Source: Vescimonas sanitatis (GTDB lineage Bacteria; Bacillota; Clostridia; Oscillospirales; Oscillospiraceae). Taken from it: 64,000 nucleotides of DNA. The DNA is taken from contig NZ_JBMGPW010000001.1 of assembly GCF_049060325.1 (NCBI RefSeq), forward strand, positions 1 through 64,000, given 5' to 3'. This document shows positions 41,469 through 49,944 of this stretch, one piece after another. How positions within the stretch are numbered: position 1 is the first letter of the stretch; the number at the start of each line of letters is the position of its first letter. A program made the position numbers and the translations under genes. The notes beneath the pieces are model-generated. The model made no database searches. It was given only the letters and a program-made list of their open reading frames with translations, and was not told where the DNA came from.

Positions 41469-41933
41469 ATGAAAAAAAAGATGATTCAGCGTGGGCTTCT
41501 CGGATTCCCTCTCGGCATTGCTATCGGTTTTGTAATAACTGTGATTATATCAATGTGCATAGGAGATGGTTCGTTCTATCCTGTCACCCCTGAGCTGATT
41601 GATACAATGAAAAATGAATTAAACGCAGTTATTCTTCAAACAATTCTCTGCGGAATTTTGGGTACAGGCTTCGCAATGGCTTCCGTTATTTGGGAAATTG
41701 ATTCGTGGAGCCTTGCAAAGCAAAGCGGAATTTACTTTGCCATTGTCTGTGTTACGTTGTTTCCGATTGCCTATATTACGAATTGGATGAAGCATAATGC
41801 CATTGGTATTCTTTCATATGTAGGAATATTCGTTGCAATTTCCGTCATCACTTGGCTCATTCAATATTTTGTATGGAAACGCAAAGTGAAAAGAATGAAT
41901 GACAGAGTTCGAAACAGTAATAACGCAAAATGA
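41469..41933 (+). CDS. DUF3021 membrane protein, partner of LytTR regulator
   Basis: A 154-residue protein with four transmembrane helices (about 9-30, 50-75, 83-103 and 112-135), the DUF3021 topology. GLLGFPLGIAIGFVITVIIS opens it. It probably controls the activity of the LytTR protein encoded just upstream. GAGGTGG (41457-41463) lies before ATG 41469; an in-frame GTG at 41460 is less likely. Lower GC than the ICE genes. Confidence 0.9.
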   Translation: MKKKMIQRGLLGFPLGIAIGFVITVIISMCIGDGSFYPVTPELIDTMKNELNAVILQTILCGILGTGFAMASVIWEIDSWSLAKQSGIYFAIVCVTLFPIAYITNWMKHNAIGILSYVGIFVAISVITWLIQYFVWKRKVKRMNDRVRNSNNAK

Positions 41934-42000
41934 GCATAACCTTCACAACGGCAACTTCTCGTTTATCTGGGAGCTGACAAGAACTGAATAACACCGCCAC

Positions 42001-42039
42001 GAGCAGCCATTTCAATTTGAAAACGGCTGCTCTATTTTT
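42001..42039 (+). terminator. Hairpin upstream of the DUF3847 gene
   Basis: GAGCAGCC (42001-42008) pairs with GGCTGCTC (42025-42032), followed by TATTTTTA. TTTCAA/TTTGAAA extends pairing inside the loop. Confidence 0.65.
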
Positions 42040-42069
42040 ATGCCGACGGGCAGAAAGAAGCGACCAACT

Positions 42070-42363
42070 ATGACAAAACCGAGAGAGAAAACCTATGACG
42101 AGCTGACCGCCGAGCTTGAGGACGGAAAGAAGAAAATCCGGCAGTTTGAGAACCGGGAAAAGATGTTGCGTCAAAAGCTATCCAAAGAGGAACGCAGAAC
42201 ACGCAGCCACCGCCTTATCGTCCGGGGCGCAGTCTTTGAAAGTATTGTGCCGGAAGCAAAGAACATGACCGACGAGGAAGCCGCAGCACTTCTCCGGCTT
42301 GCCTTGACGAGTGAACCAGCGCGGGAATATCTGAAAAAACGAGCAGAGGGAGCGACAAGCTGA
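42070..42363 (+). CDS. DUF3847 mobilisation-associated protein
   Basis: A 97-residue protein: MTKPREKTYDELTAELEDGK, a coiled-coil-like helix with QFENREKMLRQKLSKEERRT, then RSHRLIVRGAVFESIV. It matches the DUF3847 pattern. In Firmicutes mobilisable elements this gene stands just before oriT and a MobA/MobL relaxase gene; here the relaxase gene is absent. The start at ATG 42070 is chosen by the family N-terminus; ATG 42040 is in frame upstream. It appears to be a leftover of a second mobile element. Confidence 0.8.
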   Translation: MTKPREKTYDELTAELEDGKKKIRQFENREKMLRQKLSKEERRTRSHRLIVRGAVFESIVPEAKNMTDEEAAALLRLALTSEPAREYLKKRAEGATS

Positions 42364-42367
42364 AAAT

Positions 42368-42420
42368 CCCTTAGGAACTAAGGGCGCACTTATACACCCT
42401 TGCGGGCGTGTGCGCTCTGC
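42368..42420. repeat. Candidate oriT remnant of a second mobilisable element
   Basis: CCCTTAG-GAA-CTAAGGG (42368-42384) is a perfect 7-bp stem. Next, GCGCAC (42384-42389) and GTGCGC (42410-42415) flank ACACCC-TTGC-GGGCGT. Position directly after DUF3847 and sequence type fit an oriT of MobA-type elements; the relaxase it would serve is missing. Confidence 0.5.
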
Positions 42421-42474
42421 CGAGGGCTTATCTCCGCACAGGGGACTTCCCCCGCGCTCCGATATATGTGAAAT

Positions 42475-42711
42475 TATGTCACAGTTGTTTGTTCCCGTGG
42501 CATTATTTAGCGCATAACCCCCAGTGTTATTACTTTTACAGGAAAAAATTCTTGTCCGTGCACCATTGCTTGGCGAATCAATTCGCCAAGTCTGATCAAG
42601 ACTGTCTGAGACTCGTGCTTTAATATATACATTGCGTCGCGCAGTTGGTGTGCCATCAGCAGTCATATAAAGACCTTCGCCACCATGGGATTGAAGAGTA
42701 TAATTTGCCAT
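42475..42711 (-). pseudogene. 5' remnant of a surface or phage-type protein gene cut by the mobile element
   Basis: On the minus strand ATG 42711 has GGAGG seven bases upstream. The first 75-80 residues (MANYTLQSHGGEGLYMTADG, then TWRIDSPSNGARTRIFSC and GGYALNNATGTNNCDI) have the look of a carbohydrate-binding repeat found in lysozyme-like proteins of gut Firmicutes. From about 42475 on, the frame runs into the oriT-like DNA of the mobile element and becomes Pro/Arg/Cys-rich. I read this as a gene truncated by integration. Confidence 0.6.
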
Positions 42712-42830
42712 GATTTAACCTCCTATTATTTTTATATCTGGGCTCATTCTTTACAACGTCTTTTACAAACGGTAAAATAATGATAAACAATCAAACTTAT
42801 CTTGATAATCGTATGAAAGGGGCAGCATAA

Positions 42831-43532
42831 ATGAAATCTAAATTGCTTTTGGCAGTTGCCTTTTTGTCAATTGTCTTGACTTCCTGTACAGCAAAAGCTC
42901 CTGTCCCGTCCAGCGCGTCCGATCCCGGGGAAACAGCCGTGCCAACCACAGAACATCCTATCCCGTGGTTGGACAGAACACTCGAGTATCTGCCGGAAGT
43001 ACTCCCTGAGCAATACAGGGAAGTATTGTCTCCTTGGGATCCCTACACGAGAGCGCTTCTAACGGACGGTGTAGTGATCGTTGCGCCGGATATGAAATTT
43101 TCCAGTTTGCCTCAGAACTTCCGGGATACCCTGAAATGTATAGATAGCGACCTTCCTTATGGTCAGTACCTGGATGCGGATGTTCAGGAATTTCAAGATG
43201 TGCTCTGCTCAGTCTATGAGAACGACGATTTGCAGATCATAACGGCATACTTTGACCCGCTGAAAGAGGACCTCTATTCTGATGCCGAGATCGAATATAT
43301 TCGGGTTGTTCACGCACGATCGGATCATTTTTGTACATACCAAGGGGTTCGACTGGGTGATTCGGCGGAAACTTATACAAGTCAAGACGCAGGTACATCG
43401 ATTTCCACCGGGACACCGTATATGACCTATGTGACAGACGATGGCAAGCTGGCGGATCTGTTTTCCAGTTCTTTTGCTGAGATATCTAGTCTCAAGGATA
43501 GAGTTGCTGACATTTCTTTTGTAAAAGATTAA
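42831..43532 (+). CDS. Lipoprotein of unknown function
   Basis: A 233-residue protein starting at ATG 42831 after AAAGGGG. A type II signal peptide ends with the lipobox LTSC (Cys at about residue 19), followed by a Ser/Pro/Thr-rich linker. The mature part (LDRTLEYLPEVLPEQYREVL, then TDGVVIVAPDMKFSSL) shows no family I know. It should be anchored outside the cell membrane. It stands alone between the mobile-element remnant and a broken SLH gene. Confidence 0.8.
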   Translation: MKSKLLLAVAFLSIVLTSCTAKAPVPSSASDPGETAVPTTEHPIPWLDRTLEYLPEVLPEQYREVLSPWDPYTRALLTDGVVIVAPDMKFSSLPQNFRDTLKCIDSDLPYGQYLDADVQEFQDVLCSVYENDDLQIITAYFDPLKEDLYSDAEIEYIRVVHARSDHFCTYQGVRLGDSAETYTSQDAGTSISTGTPYMTYVTDDGKLADLFSSSFAEISSLKDRVADISFVKD

Positions 43533-43661
43533 AAACTCGACTCCATTAGCACTACTATGTTGGAGTTTCGCTATTTTACTGCATCGAATTTCCTCCTCCT
43601 TACTTTCTACAATGGCGAGTTAAAGGATGCATCTACTGCATTGCCTTCATTCATGTATTGA

Positions 43662-44710
43662 TTGGATAAGCCAAAACATTACATGCATAAGGCCATTTGC
43701 ACAGTATGCGGTCAGGCCTATGGCGGTTTTGCTGCCCATAGTCTGACCAAGACCGAAGCCAAGGCTGCGACTTATACAGAAACCGGCAATAATGAATACT
43801 ACACCTGCTCTGTTTGCCAGAAGGTCTTTAAGGATGCGGCTGGTACACAGGAAACCACTGTTGAAGCGGAGACGATTGCAAAGCTGACCCGTCCGTCCTC
43901 CGGCGGCTCCAGTAGCCATGGGGATCGTGATCCCAGCTATGCAGTGACCGCACCCAGCACCAAGAACGGCGATGTGACCGTCAGCCCCAAGAACGCTTCC
44001 AAGGGCGACCGCGTGACCATCACCGTGACCTCAGATAAGGGCTACGAGTTGGACAAGCTCATCGTCAAGGACGCCAGCGGCAATAAGCTCAAGCTCACCG
44101 ATAAAGGCAACGGCAAGTATACCTTCACTATGCCCGGCAGCAAGGCCACTGTTTCCGCTGAGTTTGTCGAGGAACAGGCGGCTCCATCTTTGCGGATGTT
44201 CCCGCCGATGCGTATTATGCCAAGGCTGTAGAATGGGCTGTGAAGAAGGGCATTACCAACGGCAAGGCTAACGGCCTGTTCGGCTCCAACGATTCCTGCA
44301 CCCGCGCTCAGATCGTCACCTTCCTGTGGCGCGCCGCCGGTTCTCCTGCTCCCAAGGGTACGGCTAAGGTTCCTGCTGACGTACTCCCTAGCAGCTACTG
44401 CTATGACGCAGTGGCATGGGCGCTGGAAAACGGTATCATCAACGGCCTGGCTGACGGCACCTTCGGGGTTAACAACACCTGCACCCGCGGCCAGAGCGTG
44501 ACCTTCCTGTACCGTGCGATGGGCACCGCTCCCACTACGGTGAACGGATTTACCGATGTGGCGGCTGATTCCTTCTGCGCTGACGCTGTTGCGTGGGCTG
44601 TGGAAAACGGTGTGACCAACGGCACATCCGCTACGACGTTCAGCCCCAATAACGGCTGCACCCGTGCCCAGATTGTTACCTTCCTGTATCGCGCCTATCA
44701 GGGCAAATAA
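43662..44710 (+). pseudogene. SLH surface protein gene, 5'-truncated and frameshifted
   Basis: The frame from 43662 has no ribosome site and starts inside a Cys-containing repeat (ICTVCGQAY, HSLTKTEAKAATYTETG, YYTCSVCQKVF). A linker (SSGGSSSHG) and a beta-rich domain (APSTKNGDVTVSPKNASKGD) follow. Near 44165-44185 the frame breaks; the SLH part continues in another frame through SIFADVPADAYYAKAVEWAV and two more SLH repeats (CTRAQIVTFLWRAAG, CTRGQSVTFLYRAMG, CTRAQIVTFLYRAYQGK) to TAA 44710. So this is the C-terminal end of a wall-attached surface protein with at least two lesions. Confidence 0.8.
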
Positions 44711-44737
44711 GGGGCATCAGCCTATATAATGCAAAGC

Positions 44738-44766
44738 GAGGCCACCGGAAATTATCCGGTGGCCTC
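44738..44766. terminator. Hairpin between SLH and serpin genes
   Basis: GAGGCCACCGG (44738-44748) and CCGGTGGCCTC (44756-44766) form a perfect 11-bp stem between convergent genes. No T-run follows on either strand. Confidence 0.5.
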
Positions 44767-44847
44767 ATGCTCTGCTCATGAACGGTATTTGGTTGATGCC
44801 CCTCTGCGGGGGTGCCTTTCTCTACCCCGCTTCTGTAAACAAGCAAT

Positions 44848-46242
44848 TTATTGTACCGGCTGATTGACTAAGCCAACGAACAGTGGCAATCCATCATAGC
44901 CAGTGATGGCAAACAGGAACGGACGGTCCAGTACAAAATCCATTTCCTCTTCCGGAGGCGCTGCAGCTCCGGCCATCATCATCACGGTATATGCCGCCGC
45001 GGTCACACCCTCTTCGTCGATGGCCACACGAGCCGCATGGTCGGCTTTGGAAAGGAAGATCTCTGCAACTTCCGAAGTCATGGGGCTGAAATCGGCCACT
45101 GTGACATCAAATACATCCGTGACACCGAGGGCACGAAGGCCGTCTCCCAGGTCAAAATCAGAGACGACGTCAAATTTGGGAACGGACATATTCACGATCA
45201 GGTGCTTGCTGTTCTCCCAGTTTCCATTGCTGTTCAGGAATTCCATCGTTTGCTCATCGGCAAGCAGATCATCCATAGCCACGCCCTCATCAGGCAGGAG
45301 GAACCACATTTTGCCGCTGCCCTCCAGGCTCATAGAAACAGCACCAAACTGATCTGCCCAGTAATAGGTGTTGCTGCCGCCCTTGTGCATGAAGTCGCAC
45401 TCCACGGTTTCTCCGTCAGCGCTGAGCAGGTGGAACAGGCCCTTTTCCGTTCTGGCCTCGTTGAACTCACTGTGCCACTTGGCACGGTAGTAGATGGTAG
45501 AGGCCAGAGCCATAACGGTCTCGGGGTCCATGGACAGGCCATCAGCCTGTGCTTCCAGCAGTCCTCCGGTTTGCTCGTTGATCCAGTCCCGCAGAGCCTG
45601 ATTAAATTCCTCGCTGCCCATCTCGCCACGGAAGGAGGACGCATAGTAATTCTTTGCCAGACTGTCCATGGTGGCCTGGTTGAAATTCACGGACTCATTC
45701 AGCCACAGGGAGTTTGCCAGAATGCTTGTCACAGCGCCGTCATTGCTGTAATTGGCGTTCCAAACGCTGGCCGCCTGGGAGCGCAGAGCCTCAATATTCT
45801 CACTGCCCAACAGCGTGAGGATCTGCTGTCGGCTCTCTCCGTCCGTCACCTCTGCCAGCATGGCAAGGGCCATGTAGACATTTATGGGAGAGTAGACCTT
45901 GTTTGCGCCGTTGGAATTGCTGAGGAACTCCCGGATCGAACTGGCGAAGAACGGTTCCAGACCATCTGCATAACCCTCCGGTTGATTGCGTTGAGCGTTC
46001 CTGTCTTCCTTCCATGCGTCATAGACCACATCAAAGCTATCGCTGTCGAACTCGCCGGTCTTTTCATCGAAATACTCCATCTCATTGGGATAGGGAGCCA
46101 TCTCCGGGTAACTGGCCAGAGCCAGCGCATAGGCCGATGCAGTGTTGTTGGGTTTCTTTTCATCCATATTGGTATCTCCCGCACAGCCTACCAGAGAAAT
46201 CAGGCAAGCCGCCGTAAGGCACAGTGCTATCAATCTTTTCAT
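44848..46242 (-). CDS. Lipoprotein serpin (serine protease inhibitor)
   Basis: A 464-residue protein started at 46242 (AAGGAGG nine bases upstream). A lipoprotein signal ends with LVGC (Cys at about 20). A serpin fold follows: SPINVYMALAMLAEVTDGES, ILANSLWLNESVNFN, ASTIYYRAKWHSEFN, MWFLLPDEG and DRPFLFAITGYDG. The reactive-centre loop begins with EEGVTAAAYT (E410-), whose small hinge residues fit an inhibitory serpin. By the usual 17-residue spacing P1-P1' would be Ala-Ala, suggesting an elastase-like target. An extra N-terminal part of about 90 residues precedes the fold. It follows the Ig-like gene by 14 bases on the same strand. Confidence 0.93.
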   Translation of the reverse strand: MKRLIALCLTAACLISLVGCAGDTNMDEKKPNNTASAYALALASYPEMAPYPNEMEYFDEKTGEFDSDSFDVVYDAWKEDRNAQRNQPEGYADGLEPFFASSIREFLSNSNGANKVYSPINVYMALAMLAEVTDGESRQQILTLLGSENIEALRSQAASVWNANYSNDGAVTSILANSLWLNESVNFNQATMDSLAKNYYASSFRGEMGSEEFNQALRDWINEQTGGLLEAQADGLSMDPETVMALASTIYYRAKWHSEFNEARTEKGLFHLLSADGETVECDFMHKGGSNTYYWADQFGAVSMSLEGSGKMWFLLPDEGVAMDDLLADEQTMEFLNSNGNWENSKHLIVNMSVPKFDVVSDFDLGDGLRALGVTDVFDVTVADFSPMTSEVAEIFLSKADHAARVAIDEEGVTAAAYTVMMMAGAAAPPEEEMDFVLDRPFLFAITGYDGLPLFVGLVNQPVQ

Positions 46243-46256
46243 GCTGCATTTCCTCC

Positions 46257-47951
46257 TTAGTCCACGATGGTATCTGTGCAGATAGCTGCTGTTATGATTC
46301 CCAAGACCTCGTCGCCGTAGCTGTCCCACCAGTCGGCCACGCCATGAGTCGTTGCCACAAAATTACCCTTGCTGGCCGGATAGCTGATATAGTTCCAGAT
46401 CTTACCGCCGTCGTAAGTGCCCATGGTGCCATTTCCGAATTCTTTGGTTTCCAATCCGGTACCGCAGACACCGAATGTAGGCCAGTAGTGGAAGTCGATC
46501 CATCCATCTTCACCAGAGGGACGGAAGCTAACACCGTAGCTCATGCCATCGGCGCTGTATTCCTCAATCATATATTCCCACCCGGACAGGAGGGGGATAC
46601 TGACGCCAAATCCGTCGTATTCATAGGCGATACTGTTTGCTGTGGTGCTATCTACGATGTCAAAGCCTGCATAATAGGTTTCCTTATCAAAATCACCGGT
46701 GCCGCGGAAATCCATGATCGACTTGCTGATCCGGTAGCTGCCGGCAGGAAGTTCTCCGTACAGGCGGCTCCAGTTCACATCCCATTCGGTATCCTCGTTT
46801 GCAGGGATCATCCATGCTTCTGACGTCCAGGCAAGCTCACCCTCCATGGGAAGCAGCTCAACTGCGACCCATTCGCCATCCCGGAGAACCTCGAGGCCAT
46901 AATAGCTGCCGGTATTCAATTCACCTGTAGGCTCGCCGTCCTGCTGCGTACAAACAATGGTCAAGCCGGACGGGGTGATATTCTTTGCGGTCAGCTTCAC
47001 ACCCCAGGGGTCCTGATAGGCGTATGTTGCCGGGGTGCGGCTGATGCCCACCAGACCGGACACTGCAGGTGCACGCTCGCTCAATACCCCGTTGACCCAC
47101 ACCTTATCGGTGGGTTTGATTACATCGCCCATCTGCACTTCAAGGAACAGATGCCACTGAGCCATGTCATCAGTCACAACTTCCGGTGCCTTGCTGTCAA
47201 TCGTAATGGCCCAGCCATCCGATGCGCCATCCTCCAAGCGGTGGCGACGCACATCCGTGATCTCATGGCGGATAGAGCCGCTGCCTTCCTGCAGCACGAT
47301 CAGCACCAGATTCTGCCGTTCAAAATAGGCATCATCATACTTGTCACAGGCATCCAGAAAACCGATGGAGGTATCGGAGTAAACTACTTCTCTTCTCTCC
47401 AAGTCATAGATATCCTTGTATGCCTCATAGTAGGCCTCCAGCTCTGCTTTGGAACTGATCACGGCATGGTAAGGATAGCTTCGGTCATCAGAGTAACCGT
47501 CTGTGCGGATGTATTGTGCATCAAAAGCGTATGCTTCCGGCGCGGGGGCTACAACATTGGGATCTGCTTCATTGGCAACTATGGTCCAACCCAGCTCCGC
47601 AAGTTCTTCCATAACTTGCTCAGGGATGTCGGCCTGCGTGCCGTCTTCCAGCTTCATATACCAATACGCGCCGGTGCCGCCCGGATAGGACTCCTGAATG
47701 CCGTCGTGAAGAAGCAGGATCTTATCGCCCGTCTCCAAGCCAGCGAACATACCTTCTTTGTCCTTGCGGTTACTCATGACAATGGGCGAGTTGCCGTCGA
47801 TGAACATATACGATCCATTCTCCGCCACCAAACAGCGACCCACCGAGAAATCCAGAGAATGACTGACCATATACCAAAGGAGGCCTGCACAAACCAAAAG
47901 CAGTCCTCCAATCACACAAAGAGGAATCATCCATTTCTTTTTCTGCTTCAT
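46257..47951 (-). CDS. Membrane-anchored protein with Ig-like domain
   Basis: A 564-residue protein with one N-terminal transmembrane helix (about 9-29) and the rest outside. No enzyme motif is seen. A region near residues 350-450 (WVAVELLPMEGELAWTSEAW, LPAGSYRISKSIMDF) matches the bacterial Ig-like domain often found in Firmicutes surface proteins. GGAGG precedes the ATG. The serpin gene is directly downstream, so both are probably made together. Confidence 0.8.
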   Translation of the reverse strand: MKQKKKWMIPLCVIGGLLLVCAGLLWYMVSHSLDFSVGRCLVAENGSYMFIDGNSPIVMSNRKDKEGMFAGLETGDKILLLHDGIQESYPGGTGAYWYMKLEDGTQADIPEQVMEELAELGWTIVANEADPNVVAPAPEAYAFDAQYIRTDGYSDDRSYPYHAVISSKAELEAYYEAYKDIYDLERREVVYSDTSIGFLDACDKYDDAYFERQNLVLIVLQEGSGSIRHEITDVRRHRLEDGASDGWAITIDSKAPEVVTDDMAQWHLFLEVQMGDVIKPTDKVWVNGVLSERAPAVSGLVGISRTPATYAYQDPWGVKLTAKNITPSGLTIVCTQQDGEPTGELNTGSYYGLEVLRDGEWVAVELLPMEGELAWTSEAWMIPANEDTEWDVNWSRLYGELPAGSYRISKSIMDFRGTGDFDKETYYAGFDIVDSTTANSIAYEYDGFGVSIPLLSGWEYMIEEYSADGMSYGVSFRPSGEDGWIDFHYWPTFGVCGTGLETKEFGNGTMGTYDGGKIWNYISYPASKGNFVATTHGVADWWDSYGDEVLGIITAAICTDTIVD

Positions 47952-48028
47952 GCCAGCAGCCTCCTTTTTCTTGTATCAGGCATAAAGCCTTTGTATATAT
48001 AGACGCAAAAAAACGGCCAAAAGTTCCC

Positions 48029-48070
48029 AATGGTGAGCAATTCACCATTTTCAATAATATATGCTATAAT
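48029..48070 (+). promoter_or_regulatory. Promoter with operator-like dyad ahead of the sigma operon
   Basis: AATGGTGA (48029-48036) and TCACCATT (48042-48049) are exact inverted copies with a 5-base centre. TATAAT (48065-48070) is a consensus -10 box, and TTCACC (48041-48046), inside the dyad, sits 18 bases before it as a -35 box. Confidence 0.6.
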
Positions 48071-48138
48071 TATTTCAGAAATAGTGAACCAATCGACCTT
48101 CGTCGTTGTATATGTAAGTGAAAGGGGGTGCGGAGAGC

Positions 48139-48633
48139 TTGATCGATCAATACATTAGGCAATACGGAAAACGGCTGTATGGGCTTTGCCTGTCTCTCTG
48201 CGCCAGCACCTTTGAGGCAGACGATCTATACCAAGACACATGGCTCCGGGTAGTCAAGAGCATATCGCAGTACGACCCAAGCCGAGAGTTTGAGCCATGG
48301 CTGACGAAGATCTGTGTCAATACATACCGCAACACCCTGCGGCGTATTGCACGAAGTCCCTTGCTGAATTTCCAGACGAACGAGGAAAAGGATGCACTTC
48401 TGCAATCAGTCCCGGCACCGGAAAATCCGGACTACGGACCACTCTATGAGGCCGTTGACGGATTACCAGAAAAGCTCCGACTGGCTGTAATCCTGTTTTA
48501 CTTTGAGGAAATGGACATTGCAGCCACCGCACAGGTACTGGGCATCCCGGAGGGAACCGTGAAATCCCGATTAAGCAAAGCAAGAAAACTATTGAAGGAG
48601 GTGCTTGGCCGTGAATCAGATTTACAATTTTGA
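48139..48633 (+). CDS. ECF-type sigma-70 family sigma factor
   Basis: A 164-residue protein from TTG 48139 (AAAGGGGG ten bases upstream; a GTG at 48118 is also in frame). Region 2 has LCASTFEADDLYQDTWLRVV and region 4 has LRLAVILFYFEEMDIAATAQ with IPEGTVKSRLSKARKLL. It redirects RNA polymerase to a small regulon. The next gene, which overlaps its end, codes a small membrane protein that probably is its anti-sigma partner. Confidence 0.92.
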   Translation: MIDQYIRQYGKRLYGLCLSLCASTFEADDLYQDTWLRVVKSISQYDPSREFEPWLTKICVNTYRNTLRRIARSPLLNFQTNEEKDALLQSVPAPENPDYGPLYEAVDGLPEKLRLAVILFYFEEMDIAATAQVLGIPEGTVKSRLSKARKLLKEVLGRESDLQF

Positions 48634-48889
48634 GCAGCACAAGCCGCCCGTACTGAATGAAAATATGCTCCGTGCTGAACTGGAACGGCGCAGGCTCCGT
48701 TGGCAGACGGCATTGGTTGCTGTTGCAGGAACCCTTCTGCTGATCGCAGCGGCGATGCTCGGTTTCCTTGTGCTGGAGGACTATCCGTGGATCACTGCAT
48801 TGTGTCTGGCCTATGTCCTGTTCTCCGCTACCGGAGGCAGTGTTCTGGCCGTTGTTGTTACTAAAAAAGGAGGTGTTATCCATGAGTAA
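48611..48889 (+). CDS. Small membrane protein, putative anti-sigma factor
   Basis: A 92-residue protein starting with GTG 48611; GGAGG at 48597-48601 lies inside the sigma gene. A cytoplasmic N-terminus of about 30 residues (ENMLRAELERRRLRWQTALV) is followed by two transmembrane helices (about 32-52 and 58-80). The overlap with the sigma gene and the topology suggest an anti-sigma protein, though no zinc anti-sigma motif is present. The next gene starts eight bases before its stop codon ends. Confidence 0.65.
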   Translation: MNQIYNFEQHKPPVLNENMLRAELERRRLRWQTALVAVAGTLLLIAAAMLGFLVLEDYPWITALCLAYVLFSATGGSVLAVVVTKKGGVIHE

Positions 48890-49832
48890 TGTTGTTATTG
48901 CAATCCCGCTGTTTATGCTCATGATTATAGTTGCGTTGCTCCCTCTCCTGATTGGTGTCTATGTCTATCGGGATGCTAAAAGGCGTGGGATGAATGCGGC
49001 TCTGTGGACACTGATCGCAATTTTAGCCCCCTCACTGATCGGCTTTATCATTTATCTGCTTGTGCGGGGCAACTATTCCAATCTGAAATGTCCACGCTGC
49101 GCTGCCACGGTCACAGAGCAATATGTGGTATGCCCCAAATGCGGCGCAAAGCTCAAGCCGAGCTGCCCGAACTGCTCTGCTCCCGTAGAGCCGGATTGGA
49201 CTGTATGCCCGAAATGTGCGCAGCCACTTCCGACTGTGCAGGAAGATATCGTTACACCCGTGCAGCCCAAGGATAAAACCCTGTGGAAGATCCTGGCGGC
49301 CATTATTATAGTTCCTGTTGTTTTACTTCTGGTGTTGGGACTCAGCTTCTCTGCAGCCTCTGGTGGAGGTTCCTCCAGCCTACGGGAAGTCTCCTTCGAT
49401 GAATATTATGCTGATCAGGAACTTCCCGAAAGCACCAAGGAGTATGTGCGGAATTGGTTGGGAGAAATTAACCCCAGAACCGACCATGTATACGCGCTCC
49501 GATATACCTACCGATTCAATCCGAATAGTGAAACCACAGACTATTACTATTTGATTTATGTTCCGGGTGGTGGCGATGTAGATCGCCGTGGCTTTGGTTA
49601 TTCCACAGGGTTGTTCAGTACGGCTTTCAAGCTGGAACTGGAGGGCACTAATGATCAGGATGGTCTGTACTGTGTTATGACCACTTCCAAGAAAGCTGCC
49701 CCGCAGCTTCGCGTTACTTTGAACGGCAAGCGTTTGGAAGATGAAATCACCGTCGTGGACTTCAATCCCACACTCTACACCATTGCATCTGCGTACGCCG
49801 CTCTGCAAAATCAGCTCGACCGGCGAAATTGA
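48882..49832 (+). CDS. Zinc-ribbon membrane protein, end formed by an IS21 element
   Basis: A 316-residue protein starting at ATG 48882 after AGGAGG. Two transmembrane helices come first (about 4-25 and 36-58), then zinc ribbons (KCPRCAATV, VVCPKCGAKLKPSCPNC, TVCPKCAQ), another helix (about 135-155) and an outer domain of about 160 residues. The first part resembles phospholipase D-nuclease N-terminal membrane modules. The stop codon lies within the first repeat of the IS21 inverted end, so the natural C-terminus is probably lost. Confidence 0.75.
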   Translation: MSNVVIAIPLFMLMIIVALLPLLIGVYVYRDAKRRGMNAALWTLIAILAPSLIGFIIYLLVRGNYSNLKCPRCAATVTEQYVVCPKCGAKLKPSCPNCSAPVEPDWTVCPKCAQPLPTVQEDIVTPVQPKDKTLWKILAAIIIVPVVLLLVLGLSFSAASGGGSSSLREVSFDEYYADQELPESTKEYVRNWLGEINPRTDHVYALRYTYRFNPNSETTDYYYLIYVPGGGDVDRRGFGYSTGLFSTAFKLELEGTNDQDGLYCVMTTSKKAAPQLRVTLNGKRLEDEITVVDFNPTLYTIASAYAALQNQLDRRN

Positions 49833-49879
49833 GCAGCGGTTCCGCTTGAATTGAGCAATGGGACCGCCCGGATTGAGCA
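49824..49879. repeat. IS21 terminal inverted repeat (istB side)
   Basis: Contains ATTGAGCA at 49828, 49850 and 49872. It aligns base for base, with mismatches, to the reverse complement of 52315-52370. Confidence 0.75.
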
Positions 49880-49944
49880 GTCCCACCGCTCAGGTTGAAT
49901 ATGGACAGCACAAAGGTGTCAAGGTATCATAAATACGGTCGGAG

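Noticed and set aside
43662..44231. Complete small secreted protein starting at TTG 43662
   Set aside because: No signal peptide or ribosome site; it starts inside a repeat and its frame breaks into the SLH region.
45037..46260. Long plus-strand open frame opposite the serpin gene
   Set aside because: The minus-strand serpin motifs are unmistakable and the plus frame shows no protein family or ribosome site.
49824..49879. Repeats with regular 22-base spacing considered as a CRISPR or iteron array
   Set aside because: They are the multiple end repeats of the IS21 element, present in inverted form at the other end.
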